From Pseudoscleropodium purum (Eukaryota > Streptophyta > Bryopsida > Hypnales > Brachytheciaceae), in the NCBI GenBank assembly GCA_963969395.1, contig OZ017798.1, positions 11,214,173 to 11,278,172 of the forward strand: a stretch of 64,000 nucleotides of DNA, written 5' to 3'. This document shows, in pieces, positions 22,631-34,509 of the stretch (position 1 is its first letter; every line of letters begins with the position of its first letter). The translations under genes and the position numbers were made by a program. Below the pieces are notes generated by a model. That model saw only the letters and a program-made list of their open reading frames with translations, was not told where the DNA came from and ran no database searches.

Positions 22631-25600
22631 ATGCTGTCATTCCTGGTGAAGCTCATCTTCTATGGACTTGGGGTGTGGTTGATTACGCGACCGCTGGCTG
22701 TAGCCGCGGGGCCGGAACCCTTGCGAGGGTCTCTTGCAATTTCGCATGGAGATTCAGCGGCCGTGATTGTCAGAGGTGAGTCTTAGCCAAGGCCACTTTT
22801 CTTGTTTTTTGTTGCAACATCTTGTCAGGTTTGAAGTTTAATGTAGGGTTCCCCTGCGAAATGCCTCTTCTCATATACATCATGCTTATTATGATTCTTC
22901 TGGAGGCTGCTTCTAAAAAGAAAGCCCTTGTTCAAGTGGTTCCAAGCATTGTCACATCATGGGTGATGTATTTGCACTGAAATGACGATCGCGCCTTTGA
23001 AATCGCTGAAATGTGTCTGTAAATTAGGTTTGCAATCTTCTACAGCAGAATCATTGATTAGTGAAGACCAACGAGCTTTGAAGGACTGGGCAAGCGCGCT
23101 CTTAAACGAGACATATAACATCAAATTACGTTGGTTATCTGACAACGCCTCCTCACCATGTGGATGGTATGGAGTAGAATGTGGGTATACGAGCGGAGAG
23201 TATCGAATCACCGTCATCGATTTTTCCCGTTTCAACCTCTCTGGACCCATGCCCTCTGGTCTTGGCTATCTGACAGGTCTGCAATCGTTAGCATTGGCTT
23301 ACAATAACTTCAGTGGAGGGATTCCTGTTGACCTCGGGAACTGTATCAACCTCAAGGTTAGTTCAAGCTTGGATCGAGATGGAGTTCAATTGTCCTCAGT
23401 CTTTTTCATTGAGCCCCTAAATGTTTGGAATATGATTTTTCTTCTCTAGAAACTAAGTTATCTAGTGGAGGCTCTGCCGTAGGTATTCTAGGAAAACCTA
23501 GCTGCATTAAACCCTACCAATTGTAACGCCTATCAAGGCAGTTTCGATTGTAAACCTGCCAGTGTAACGCAGCTAGGTTTCCTAGAATACCCCTGACGTG
23601 GCGGGCTCTGATGCTACGAGTTCAAACTGTGCATAATACTTTTTTCAAAACATGGCGTCTTTTCTACGGTTTGCATTTGAAAGTGGTGGTTATGGCTTTT
23701 GGATATGATTCCTGCTCTCTACAACACCTTTTTATCTGTAGAATGAAAGCGTTTGAACACACGAGTTTCTTATACTAGGGAAATGTATCGTTTTCTAGTC
23801 CATCAGAAACACACCCCAGTTTTGCAGTCTGAGTTACTTCACACATGCTAGAATGTGCTAATTTGACATGATGGCATGTGTTGCAGTCGTTGGATCTCTC
23901 CTTCAATCATTTTCAAGGGAGCCTCTCTGGAGAGGTATTTGACAATTGCGGGAACTTGGAGTACTTTAACGTCTCAGGGAATCAACTGGTAGGGCCGCTA
24001 CCCCAGCAGCTATGGAGTTGCAGAAATATCCTCGAGATGCAATTCGCCGACAACAACTTCACGGGTGACCTGACCTTGAGCGTGGGCCGCCAACGCCGCT
24101 TGTTAAAGAGACTGGAGGTCCTGACCGTGCACTCAAACGAATTGACTGGAAATTTTTCCGATGTCCTAGATGGCATTGGGTGCTTTAAACTGGCGCACCT
24201 TGACCTTTCCTTCAATCAGTTTCACGGCGTCATTCCAACTGCGCTGGGAAGTTGCATTCAGCTTTCATATCTCAACCTTCAAGGCAACTTGCTGACGGGC
24301 ACAATACCAGCAGAGCTCGGTCTCTTGCAGAAACTGGAGTGCTTGGGTTTAGGCAGGAATCGCATCACAGGGACCATCCCTGAAAATGTGACGCAGTGCC
24401 AGTTGCTCTATGCGTTTGATGTGGGCTTGAATTCTCTCTCTGGATCCCTACCGAGGTGGTTGAGCCAGATGCCTAGTCTCCGCTATTTCACTGCTCACTC
24501 GAACAACATTTCGGGGAAGATTCCGCTTGAACTTGCACAAGCACCTACGTTGTATCACTTTGACGTGGGTAACAACAGTTTGAGTGGTGAAATTCCTGCA
24601 GAGCTTGCGAATCTGACCACCTTGCGGTTCCTACGCTTGGCGAGGAACCAGTTCTATGGCTCGGTGCCATCAACTTTGGGCAACTTGACTGCCTTAAAAG
24701 GACTGGATTTATCAGTGAATTTTATTACTGGACCGCTACCGTCCTCGTTTGGGAACCTCCAGAGCCTCCTGTGGTTGCAGATGGCGAATAACCAACTGAC
24801 TGGCGCAATTCCACCCGAAATGGCCAAGTGCTCGAGTTTGCTGTGGCTGAACCTGCGCAACAATTTCTTGACGGGGGAATTGCCGCCTGATTTGTTTTCA
24901 CTGGGCGTGGATGCGGGGAGCACGTTTTTAGCCATTCAGCAGGCGAATGATTTCCCTCCTATCAGCTTTGGCGAGTGCTCGCTGACACGGAGCTGGATAC
25001 CAGGGGAGGATCCACCGTTTGAAAACTTGGCGAAGAATTTGAACCATGACATGTGCCGGACGCAATGGATGGAGATTTTGAAAGGGAGGAAGGTCTCGAT
25101 GGCTTACTGGCAGCTTTCCAACAACAGCTTCATGGGGCGGATTCCCGTGCCAGCCCTGCACCTGTCCAACCTGTCTTGCCTTTTTCTGTCACGGAACAAA
25201 CTCTCAGGCTCAATCCCGGCAAACTTCAGCCAAGTTCCATTTATCAACATCGACTTGCAACACAACCAAATCAGTGGCTCCATTCCAGATATATTCGAGG
25301 CTCTGGCACCCACCCTCCAAAGCTTACAGCTTTCGTACAACAACCTCTCGGGTCAGCTGCCGAGCTCTTTAAACAAGCTGAGCTTTTTGTGGAGATACAA
25401 CTTCTCAGGAAATCCCGAGTTAGAAGGTCCCGTGCCTTACAACGCTTCCTTTCGCAACTTCGATCCCACTGCTTACCTCAACGACACGAAGCTCTGCAGG
25501 TGGAAAGACGAGACGCAGATTCAAATAGCGCAGGACATGAGGTTCTGCTCCAGCTTATCCCCTGCCGAGCTTCCTCCCAGCCAAAGCGGGTTTGCCAAAC

Positions 25601-26739
25601 ACTTGGTCCTAATCTGCACACTCATTGGCGTCTTCGGTGGCATTTTGCTGTTCCTCGCAGTGGGTTCTCTGTTTCTGTTATTCTTGAAGTGTAGGAAGAT
25701 GCACTTGCTGGGAAGAAAGCAAGCCGCTGTGTTCATGGACGTGGACAGCGACTTCAGGCTGTACGACTCGTCCCCTATGCGCCTTTACATTCCTATCACA
25801 TGCTTCGGCTCCCTCAAGGCCTTGACATACTCGGATCTCGTCGTCGCGACTGACAATTTCAGCTCGGCGAAGATCATCGGGGATGGCGGGTTTGGAATGG
25901 TGTACAAGGCGAAGCTGGCAGACGGCAGCATTGTGGCCATTAAGAAACTTGTGCTCGATGGAGCTCAAGGAGACCGAGAGTTTCAAGCGGAGATGGAGAC
26001 TTTGGGGCTCATCACGCACCCCAATCTGGTGCCCTTGCTGGGATACTGTTGCAGGTCGAGAGAGCGTTTACTTGTGTACAAGTGTCTCACTAACGGAAGC
26101 TTGGACGACTGGTTGTATGAGAGCGAGGAGCGCGCGGCCATTCTTTCCTGGCCACTTCGGTTACGCATCGCTGCAGGCATAGCGCAAGGCCTGGCGTTTC
26201 TTCACCACCGGTGTAAGCCCTTGATCATCCACCGCGACATGAAAACCAGCAACATTCTGTTGGACGAGAATTTCGACGCGTGCTTGACAGACTTTGGGTT
26301 AGCGCGTCTCATGGACCTGCAAATGACGCATGTGAGTACCGTGGTGGCCGGTACACCGGGATACGTCCCGCCGGAGTATGGGCAAACCTGGAGAGCGACT
26401 GCGAAAGGAGACGTATACAGCTTTGGGGTGGTGATGCTAGAGCTCGTGTCGGGGAAACGACCCATTGGGCCGGCGTTTCATGGGATGGAAGGGGGAAACT
26501 TAGTCTCCTGGGTGAAGAGCCTGACGAAAGAGAATCGGTACAGCGATGTGTATGATCCTGTTGTTGCGAAGACTGGAGACGAGGACGCGCTTCAGGATTT
26601 TTTGACACTGGCGGTGTCTTGCACTTCGTTTGATGTGCGGGTGCGGCCCACGATGCTGCAAGTCTCTGCAGAACTGGAGGAGCTCAAATTGCAGCAGCAA
26701 ATCATCACAACATCCGGGTCTATCAAGCTAGAGGATTGA
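22631..26739 (+). CDS. LRR receptor-like protein kinase, At1g74360-like (three exons)
   Basis: Plasma-membrane receptor with extracellular leucine-rich repeats and a cytoplasmic Ser/Thr kinase; the ligand is unknown. Exons 22631-22775, 23046-23356 and 23887-26739, joined at AG|GTGAGT...CTACAG and AAG|GTTAGT...TTGCAG; phases 1 and 0 keep one frame of 1102 residues. Residues 1-26 form a signal peptide (MLSFLVKLIFYGLGVWLITR and on). An LRRNT cap follows, with SPCGWYGVEC at 85-94, then LRRs to about 700, interrupted by an island with WIPGEDPPF (522-530) between Cys516 and Cys542. The transmembrane helix is at about 724-752. Kinase: GDGGFG (817-822), Lys838, HRD (934-936), DFG (954-956), so an RD kinase. 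From memory, the WIP-x-PPF island and PEYGQTW resemble Arabidopsis At1g74360 (reported as NILR1); the kinase also resembles EMS1. An in-frame ATG at 22556 could add 25 residues. Intron 2 holds a hairpin. Confidence 0.9.
22776..23045 (+). other. Intron 1 of the receptor kinase gene
   Basis: GTGAGT donor after CAGAG, acceptor CTTCTACAG; phase 1. A second AG three bases on (CAG) could give a one-codon shorter variant. The join removes an in-frame stop just after the donor and fuses the signal peptide to the LRR cap. Confidence 0.8.
23357..23886 (+). other. Intron 2 of the receptor kinase gene
   Basis: GTTAGT donor after CTCAAG, acceptor ATGTGTTGCAG; phase 0. Splicing continues an LRR without interruption: NCINLK joins SLDLSFNHF. 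Confidence 0.85.
23471..23608 (+). mobile_element. Small hairpin element inside intron 2
   Basis: GTATTCTAGGAAAACCTAGC at about 23483-23502 is the near-perfect inverse of GCTAGGTTTCCTAGAATAC at 23572-23590; the complementarity continues to TGCATT/AACGCA on the inner side. The arms are about 27 bp with a loop of about 57 bp. This could be a small foldback element or a hairpin-forming intronic RNA. Confidence 0.6.
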
Positions 26740-27864
26740 GACCCTCAGGCCTTCAGTGGTTGCGTTCGCTTGTTGCCTTGCAAGTTATGGTGGCAGGACG
26801 AGAGCGTTGATTGTCCAGTGACTGTTTGTGATGTGATTCTCTTTGTATTATAGCACCAGGAGTTGGAGCAGGAGCTTGTGGTGAGAGGTCAAGGCTCATT
26901 GATTTTACGTAAAAGGAATTAAATAGATCTCAGACGAGGCGTGTTGGGAAGGAAGCTGTAAATACTATGAGAGGTTTAATTAGCTTAACACTCCTGATAT
27001 GTAGACTTGAATGTACATTTTCAGTTTTGACCGCCTATAATCGAAATCCTAGTGCCGGCTTGTGATAGGCAGAAGGTTTTAAGTGTAGAGGGAGTTATTA
27101 TGTTGCAACTTAACTTTCGAATTCTACTGTTGCCCCCCTTGAAGTTCCATTACTATTGGGAGCTGGATATACACGTACTCTACTTTAGTACCTTCTGGCA
27201 GGGCAAGACAGGGAGCGCCTGTACCTGTGACAGACCTGACTTGGCCCTTCAGTTAGCAACAGGTCTTCAAATTTAGATATCAAGTCCAAGGACGTGATTA
27301 TTAAAATAGCAGCAGAAGCTGCCGCTCTATGGATGATTAGAGCAACTGTGGGTACGTGTTCCCTGCAACCTCATTGGGAAGGCCCTTAATGGGAGGGCAA
27401 TTTGTAAGAGGGTGAGACCTAGTTTCCTGGGTCAGAATGTAATTGATACAAGATCAGCATTGCTCAAAATGCAAGGACAGCCCCTGCGCACGGTCTCTAA
27501 CCATTTTACTTGAGGAACATCTTGGCTTACTTTATAATGTTATGGCTCAGTGGTGCACAGTCTGATTGCAACCAACACTCTCAATGCATTATTTCCGCTC
27601 ACCCATATACAACCCTGTACATTCAAGCTCACAGCAGATTCTTTTTAAACAACTTACTGTACGTTCCTCGCTTGTATCTGTGTTAAAATGACTGAGAGAA
27701 TGCGCATTATGGATTCTTATGATTCAGAGCATTCAGGGCTGATTCCAAGGTGCCACAGTATTCCCATTACGAATGCTTGGGGGCTATTTGTTTGAAAGCC
27801 ATTCCGAAGTTGACCTTATTTTTTTCCAGAGTCAATTTAAGTCCCCATTACCTTTCATCTACAC
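26740..27864. other. 3' flank of the receptor kinase gene
   Basis: Unique-looking, less AT-rich sequence that probably includes the 3' untranslated region. No clear AATAAA signal was found, which is common in plants. No further gene recognised; an open frame at 27052-27276 has no motif. Confidence 0.35.
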
Positions 27865-28320
27865 TTAACCCCTTAAGGACTTAATCCATCATGAAATGGT
27901 CAAACTTTTTATCTGAGCTAATTTTAGCTTGTTCAATAGTGTTCAAACAACAATCTGGTATTTTTACTGCTTGAAACTTTGAATTCTATATCACTTTGAG
28001 AAATTGCAATTTGTCTTGTGAAAATTTCTAATCATTATCATTTTTGTTGCAAAAAATGAACATAAATGGGTAAAAATAGAAAAAACAATCCAAATTATTT
28101 GAAATTTTATCGGGAGGTAAAAGTAGCAATGGAGATTAGCATGAAAAATTTTCAATTGGTTATTTTATTTTTTACACCCAAAATAGCCACATCAAATTTG
28201 ACTTCAAGGTGTTTGTTTTTCTAGTTGAAATTGAATTCCAAAGATAGTTATTTTAAAAGTTGTAATCAAGGTTGACCAAGGCGCATCCACTTTTGGGATG
28301 CCTTTGTGTTTAAGGGTTAA
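27865..28320 (+). mobile_element. TTAA-flanked element, 456 bp
   Basis: Begins TTAACCCCTTAAGG and ends GTTTAAGGGTTAA, so TTAA-CCC and GGG-TTAA ends are present, with the inverted repeat CCCCTTAA/TTAAGGG. The interior is AT-rich and not obviously like families A or B. It is the only such element seen inside the gene island. Confidence 0.55.
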
Positions 28321-29249
28321 CTGATTCGTTCGATTACTGTGAGTTCTACTTATTTATCAGAGTAATGCTATTTTAACTTAATGCAGGCTGAAATACTACT
28401 CTATTATTCGAATTTTCACAAACAACAAAATTTGTTGTGACACTGATTTTACAGTGAATACTAATTTTTTTGGCTTCACTAATGGGATCAATCAGTGTAG
28501 TCAACGTGAAACGTATGATGAAAGATTGCTTTAAAAGGCGTTTTTTTTGTTGAGGTTTGTACACTTCAATTATGTCAGGTTATATGACGAATGGCATGCC
28601 ACTGCTGAAGTAAAAAGCCGAGAAAATTGCCATGACCTGATTGCACCCAACTCGAAGGCCTTCCCATCCTTCGATAACTGAGCTGGAAGTGAACAAGTTC
28701 ACGCACTTGTATGCCCTGGAAACTGCGAATTTTGCATGAAACAGTCACAGGAGACTTCAGTTGCCAGATTGTTGAAAGAAGTTCAAAATTGAATACATGG
28801 ATGGACTTTTCCTGGGAGACAACGGTTGGCGGTTATAGTTATCGGTTGTTTGGTATTCTAAGTCACCACCAACACCCTTCTGTATCCCTTTCCACTATCA
28901 CTAACCCCCCTTCACTTGCTATCGTCTTCACCTGCAAGCTTTCTCCACATTAAATAACTGAACATGCAACACCCTAAACCAAAACAAAACTTTTTCTTGA
29001 AAATCATGATTTGAGATTGGTCCAGTAGATGAACCATCGCTAATTCCAAAGCGCGTCAGCATGCCAGCATTCCAAAACAGGGGAAAACATTGCAGGCTCT
29101 TTGCTGTGGTGGTTGCAGGAGCCATGCATGATTTCGGGAAGTTCGTTTTGTTTTCAAGCGAGCCTGACGACATGCAAGGATTTGCAAGAAAATTCCAGTT
29201 CCGGCTTGGCATTTAATTGACTGAGGTTGATCTTGTTGATTGGAGGTCA
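28321..29249. other. Intergenic or 5' region of the next gene
   Basis: Mixed composition. Open frames at 28711-28953 and 29061-29216 start with ATG and could belong to the 5' part of the gene downstream, but I found no splice arrangement that joins them in frame. Confidence 0.3.
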
Positions 29250-31699
29250 ATGCCGACATCATGGAGGTTCAATGTTTGGCGGAGGCGACCCTCATCCCAG
29301 CAGCCAGACTCCTCGCAATATCAGCAGATCATCCTCACTCACAAATACGTGGTGGCTCTGTTTGCCTTTCTCGTCTCTGTAGATCTGGTAACCTCTCAAA
29401 ACCATCGAGTTATGAAGGTTATGAATTCACATGCTTTCGATGTTAGGGTCACTCGGAGGTTGAATAATATATCTGCAGGATTGAAAGCACTATTGTATTG
29501 GTCATTGTCAATTGAGATATCCGGCAAATAACGCAAACACAAACATGAGGAGGGATGAGATTCCAAACTTTGCATCAAACTCTGTACGGAGTCTGGAATT
29601 GGTGAAAAACTCCGCTTGAGACTCACTGAGTACTTATCGGATATCTCTATTGCTACCCCTCTATTTGATACAGAACATTGATCCATGACAATGATGCACT
29701 CTGTTACTGAAAAGAGGAAGAAGGGTTATGGTGTACTAGCCGTCAAATAGAGGATACTATTACTGTCACTTTAAGCATTTTAGTATCCTCTACCTTAGAT
29801 GTTATGCTCTGAAATTTGGGGGCTGTGAATGGTGCCTGCAGATAGAGATCGTGGGAGTGCTGTGTTACCAGCTGTTCACAGCCAGCTATTTCCCATGGCA
29901 TTTGTATCCCATGATGCTGAACCGAGCTGTGGAGCTTGTTGCCTTCATCTGCTCTCGGGGCTACATTCCCTCCTTGGTATATTGCCAACGAAAACTTTTG
30001 TCTCCTCTGAGTTGAATGATTTGTGTGCTTCCAGTACAGTACAAGAAAAGGCACCCTGAATTCATAGATTTATGTAGGTTTGGTCGACTTGGTTCGGACA
30101 GATTTCTATTGATTCTGTTGATGCTCTCTGAATCAAACGTCGTCCAAACCACAATAAATCTGATGGTTCGGGGGGTGCATTTTCATGTAAAGTTGAAATT
30201 GCTAAATCCTTCGCAAGTGCGCAAAGACAGGTGTGTATTTATGATCTGGTGTTGTGATGTGACAGTACTCCATTGCACAAATTTCGTTGTCGCTGCTCTC
30301 CATCTCAGTGTATGCGAAACAGCAACCGTGCAAACGATATGCCTGCGCTGCACCCCTTGTGTTGTACTGCATTCTGCTCTCTTACCAGGTGGGTCAATTC
30401 ATCACTCGTAAGCTACTATAATGCCGCCTTTTCCGCTAATTTAATAATAAAGGTATGCTTGCACTTGCTGTTACGGGTGGTGTTACTGAACTGAACTCAA
30501 TCCAACTTAGCATAGTACGTAAAGAATGTTAAGTGTGATGCACATTCACCAGATCTTCGTGGCAGTAATGGTGGTGAAAGTGTCGAGAATGCCCATGGCA
30601 GACGATGAAGGCCACATTATCGCCAACTGGCCCTCGACGCAAGTTTCTCCGGTTGCCAATGTGGAAGATCCGCACTTACGGCCCCTTGTACGTGCTCCTT
30701 CACTCCCCACTCTTACTGCTTGACAACCATACTTATGGCACATCAATTTGAGGTAGAGAATACAATTTGAGTCAGTTGAAGCATTCTAGCATACGTAGGA
30801 GTGATTTTTGGAAGATTTTTGGAGAGATCTTTGACATCAAATCTTTATCACTAACGCAACTTCAAAGTGCAAAGTCATAAGTGAGCACATGTGATGAGCA
30901 TGTATCGAAGTCATGCTTACACCAACCAAGTGTATGAATAGATGAGTGGCTATTAGTAACAGGGTCCGTCTACGAGAAGGCATCAGGCCCTAACGGCATC
31001 ACTACCTTATTTGTTTTCTGTGAAGATCAGATCGGTAGGAACACATTGCTAAGCAGGAATCAAGGTCATAACCAATCATTCTGTCTACGATAAAGGCAAC
31101 AAGTAATATTGCATTAATCTACTATTTTAAAATGAATTTATAACTTACAATATCAACAGGGCATACAAATTATTGGTTTGTCTCCACGGGCCATGCGAGC
31201 ACGCGTTATCAACCAAGTGGTACCCCATGAACGACAGTCCGCCCAGGTTGCCTCCAGTGCCAACAATAAGCCCCTGTTGAATGACCCCACGGAGGTCATA
31301 TATGCAGTTCAGCAGCCTGACGGAGAAAAGGTGAACCTTACCTCACAGAGAGCAATCTCAATTAATCATTCTTAGGCATAGTCAATCTAACGCTAATTCT
31401 AGCAGATACACTCTCTTACGCTTTTCAGACTGACACAATTCGATTTGTAGATGCAGCTTGCAATTGCAAGGATATGTAAGACTTCAGAGACTTCGCAGCC
31501 CACGGGGACAACTAGTACTAGTACCTCGGCAAAGCCGCAGGGACAAAGCCTGGCAAGTCACTTGAGGCGACCCATGAGTCCCCCCCTGCCAGAAGACACT
31601 ACTATTATCAATGTGCCGGAACTGCAGAGGAGCAGCCCCATCGAGGAGCTGGATGAAATTGAAATTCATGACCAGCCCCATGATCCATTGCCTCCTTAA
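29250..31699 (+). CDS. Probable membrane protein of unknown family, seven exons
   Basis: Built by eye from open frames bounded by GT/AG sites with agreeing phases: 29250-29387, 29842-29976, 30040-30073, 30309-30388, 30553-30687, 31160-31330 and 31451-31699. The total is 942 nt, 313 residues. The N-terminal part has hydrophobic stretches, among them KYVVALFAFLVSVDL running into IEIVGVLCYQLF, and APLVLYCILLSYQ running into IFVAVMVVKV. The C-terminal 150 or so residues are polar, rich in Pro, Ser, Thr and Gln, and end acidic (PIEELDEIEIHDQ). I do not recognise the family. Exons 5 to 7 are the best supported; exon 3 (34 nt) and the 63-bp intron before it are the weakest. The start is the first ATG after an in-frame stop, and upstream exons are possible. 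It lies 2.5 kb downstream of the receptor kinase on the same strand. Confidence 0.45.
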
Positions 31700-32650
31700 T
31701 CCTCTTCACAAACTTTAGTAACACAATTGTTAATGCGATAAGTGTTGGCTATGAGTTGTCAGTAGCAGTGGATTGGTGATAATAAGCGACCGCTACAATT
31801 TTCACTCATGAGTTAGTGTAGAAATCAAAATCTGCAGTTTAAGACTTTTCTACCTCTGCACCAGATTTTTTGTACTGAACTAACTAAATTTCAGGCACCG
31901 GTTGATAGGGACACTGAATAATTCTAAGGTACTTCACTTGAAAGTGATAATTTAGCCTGAACCTGCGACATTTTTTACCATCGATAACCGAACAAGCTCT
32001 GCTGATCTGCGGGCCAGAAAAATAAGAAAACTGCTACGCCAAAGCAATTCCATCAGGATCCCGAAATAGGCAAGGTTAGGTTTCGATAACATTCGTACCT
32101 TACAAATGAAGAACGTGCCCCACCAGTAGAAGATATTCAAGAAGTTGTACGAGGTATACAAAATTTATGGATATCAAGTATAGATAACACAGATGTAGTA
32201 ATCAAAGTCTATGCTCACAATTCTCTAGAGAGCAAGTTGAGATTATGCACCCGACATTGCACCTGGAATTCATGTTTTCGTTTTCGGTCGTCTGCTTTCT
32301 GGAATCTTCTGGACTAGATCTGATGTATCACACTGTAACTAAGACAATCCACACCAGACTCCACAGAAGGTACTAACTGGGATTGTATTAATGCTCACAA
32401 CTTGAAGTAGTCTTCTCTAAACTCGTCCCGCCTTCTCAGCTCCACAATACACACGCTAATTGTTTGTTGTCTACGCTGTGGTAATAGCTTAACAACGATC
32501 ACACTGTCTCTTTTTTGGAAGTGAAACAAAAAGCATTCGCAAAAAAAAAGATCTGCAGAAAATTATATGTCTGCATCAGGTGCACTCATACATGTGGGAC
32601 TCTTGCGAAATTGTTTCTCTGTTGCCGTCTGCAGTTTGATTTCATCTGAC
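31700..32650. other. Intergenic, unique-looking sequence
   Basis: Probably contains the 3' untranslated region of the preceding gene. No feature recognised. Confidence 0.3.
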
Positions 32651-33158
32651 AAAGCGACCTTCACATTAAAAAAGAGCTCCAAACGAGGTAGTTTTCTCTG
32701 CTCTGTGAAGATGCTCTCAAAGGTACGTTAGTTGGATCTTCAATTATAAAACTGGCGTTTCGACATGCTGACTTGTGTGCACGTTCAGATTCTTTTAAAA
32801 GAGCGCCTCCTATTTGCCGTCGAGAACGATGGAACCCAATGCCCATAAGTCGATATAGGGGCTAAGGGTACAACCATCTCCTTCTCCTTCTGGTAGGAGA
32901 TCCTTCACCACCACATGACTTGAACAATCACAACCACAGCTCAGTGTCAGACCTCAGGTACTTTGTTCATGCGACTTCTAGAAACAAAGGAACCTGCTAA
33001 TACGATTACAGTGTAAGCAAAGAAATGAGAATGATGACCAGTAATGATAAATGCAGCCAACAACAACTGGCTCTGATTGTTTGAAGGTAACATGTTGCAA
33101 TCATAATACAGTATTATGACAGAAGATTATCTGAGAATACTCGTGAGAAAGCATGTAC

Positions 33159-34460
33159 CTCAATGTGATAGACGCTCTTCCCATAAGCAGACACCATTTC
33201 TGGATTGGAAATGAGCATAGCAGCAGCCTTGATAATTTCATTCATTTCAGGTGAACAAGAGTCCCAAAGCTCGGTGAATAAGTGGAACGGCCATCATTAT
33301 CCCCACCAGCAGATAAGCAGACGACCAGATCAGGCCGTGGAAAAGAATCTGCCCAAATAATATGCAATCTCTAGCCATGATAATGACTTAACCTGTGATT
33401 ACTTACAGTTCAGATTCAACCTCTTCGTGATAAAAATCACGCGGCTCCTCCAGAACAATCTGATCATGCACTTGCTGTATAAAAAGTCACAAAAAGAACT
33501 ACAAGTCAGTCCTCGAGTGGGATGTTTGTCACTACAATGCGATTGCTGTGATGATAATCACATGTGCAAGCGTCATTCTGTACACTCAAACGCACTTGTA
33601 ACATTGTCTACAAATACTTCACATTCCTTCGGCTTTCCAAGAGAACAGTCAAGTTCAATGGCTGGGATCCCTGAGCTCCTGTTCTTGCCTCAATTCATGT
33701 AACATTCTCCATGGCGGTCTTCACGCAAACCTCTTTCTGTACACTCAAATGTCGAAACCAAGACTCCGTCACAGCTGGAGTGTAACAAAAAAATCGCAAG
33801 ATGCTCCAGAACCAACATTGAATGGAAAGCAGTAGAAGCTGTCAAGAAGGCAAGAAGCCATGAGCTCAGACCGTGAAACCCTTGAAGCTACATACACATC
33901 CCATGTGATGAACCAAATCAATCAATCCACACCCAAAACACGTGGGACAGTCACCAAAGTACTAAACCTAAACGGAACAATCACCAATAAAGCAGGATCA
34001 TGAAGCAATCAACAAATTGCGCAAAGAAGCTCTGTTTTGTACAGAAAAGGCAAGAAACACTCCCACCATTACTGAGCTCTAATCCACACCAAAGAGTTAA
34101 TTCATACCTCGATGAATTGACGGAACCAATCAAACTTTGGCTTTCTTACAAATCTCCTTCGCCATTCCTTCGAACCGCAACAGCAACCACTCACTGAATG
34201 GTATACGCGCAACAAAACTTGAAAATGGCAACAAAGCAGCTTGAAATTTTGGGTTTGAACAGGAAAATCAGCGAAACCCAGTTCGCAAAAAGTATTGCAT
34301 TAGTCTGTGCGATCAGACGGCAAAACAACCTTGGCATTTCTTGCGCCTTTCCAATCACTTGCACGATTTGGTCCGCAACTGACTGCTCCGTGGCGAGACC
34401 GTCGATGAGCTTGAATCTTCTGTTTCGGGCAGGATTTCGGGGCAGGTGCGAAAGGTTCAT
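33159..34460 (-). CDS. Coding-like exons of an unrecognised minus-strand gene, possibly broken
   Basis: Three segments join in phase on the minus strand: 34460-34330 (from ATG, MNLSHLPRNPARNRRFKLID and on), 33678-33618 (SSGIPAIELDCSLGKPKECE) and 33474-33407 (QVHDQIVLEEPRDFYHEEVE and on), with donors GGTTG, GTATTT and GTAAGT and acceptors ACAG. Two further coding-like pieces follow, around 33345-33280 (RPDLVVCLSAGGDNDGRS) and 33275-33159 (EMNEIIKAAAMLISNPEMVS, followed by a GTACAT donor), but they are in different frames and I could not join them to each other or to the earlier exons. A frameshift, a missed exon or a pseudogene would each explain this. A last open segment lies near 32950-32800. 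I do not recognise the protein. Confidence 0.3.
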
Positions 34461-34509
34461 ACGTTATCTGCCCGTTCCCGGATCACAAGGAAAATGTGCA
34501 TAAGTACCC

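Noticed and set aside
22982..23449. Reading 22982-23449 as a separate 155-residue protein
   Set aside because: Its N-terminal part is intron 1 and its C-terminal part is intron 2; splice sites and LRR continuity show it is exon 2 of the receptor kinase.
23982..26700. Numerous minus-strand and alternative-frame open frames up to 213 codons across the receptor kinase exon
   Set aside because: They are shadows of the long GC-rich coding exon and contain no domain of their own.
32800..32960. Protein kinase fragment on the minus strand (a DLWALG-like stretch)
   Set aside because: The match is six residues long, no other kinase motif is nearby and a stop follows; too weak to call.
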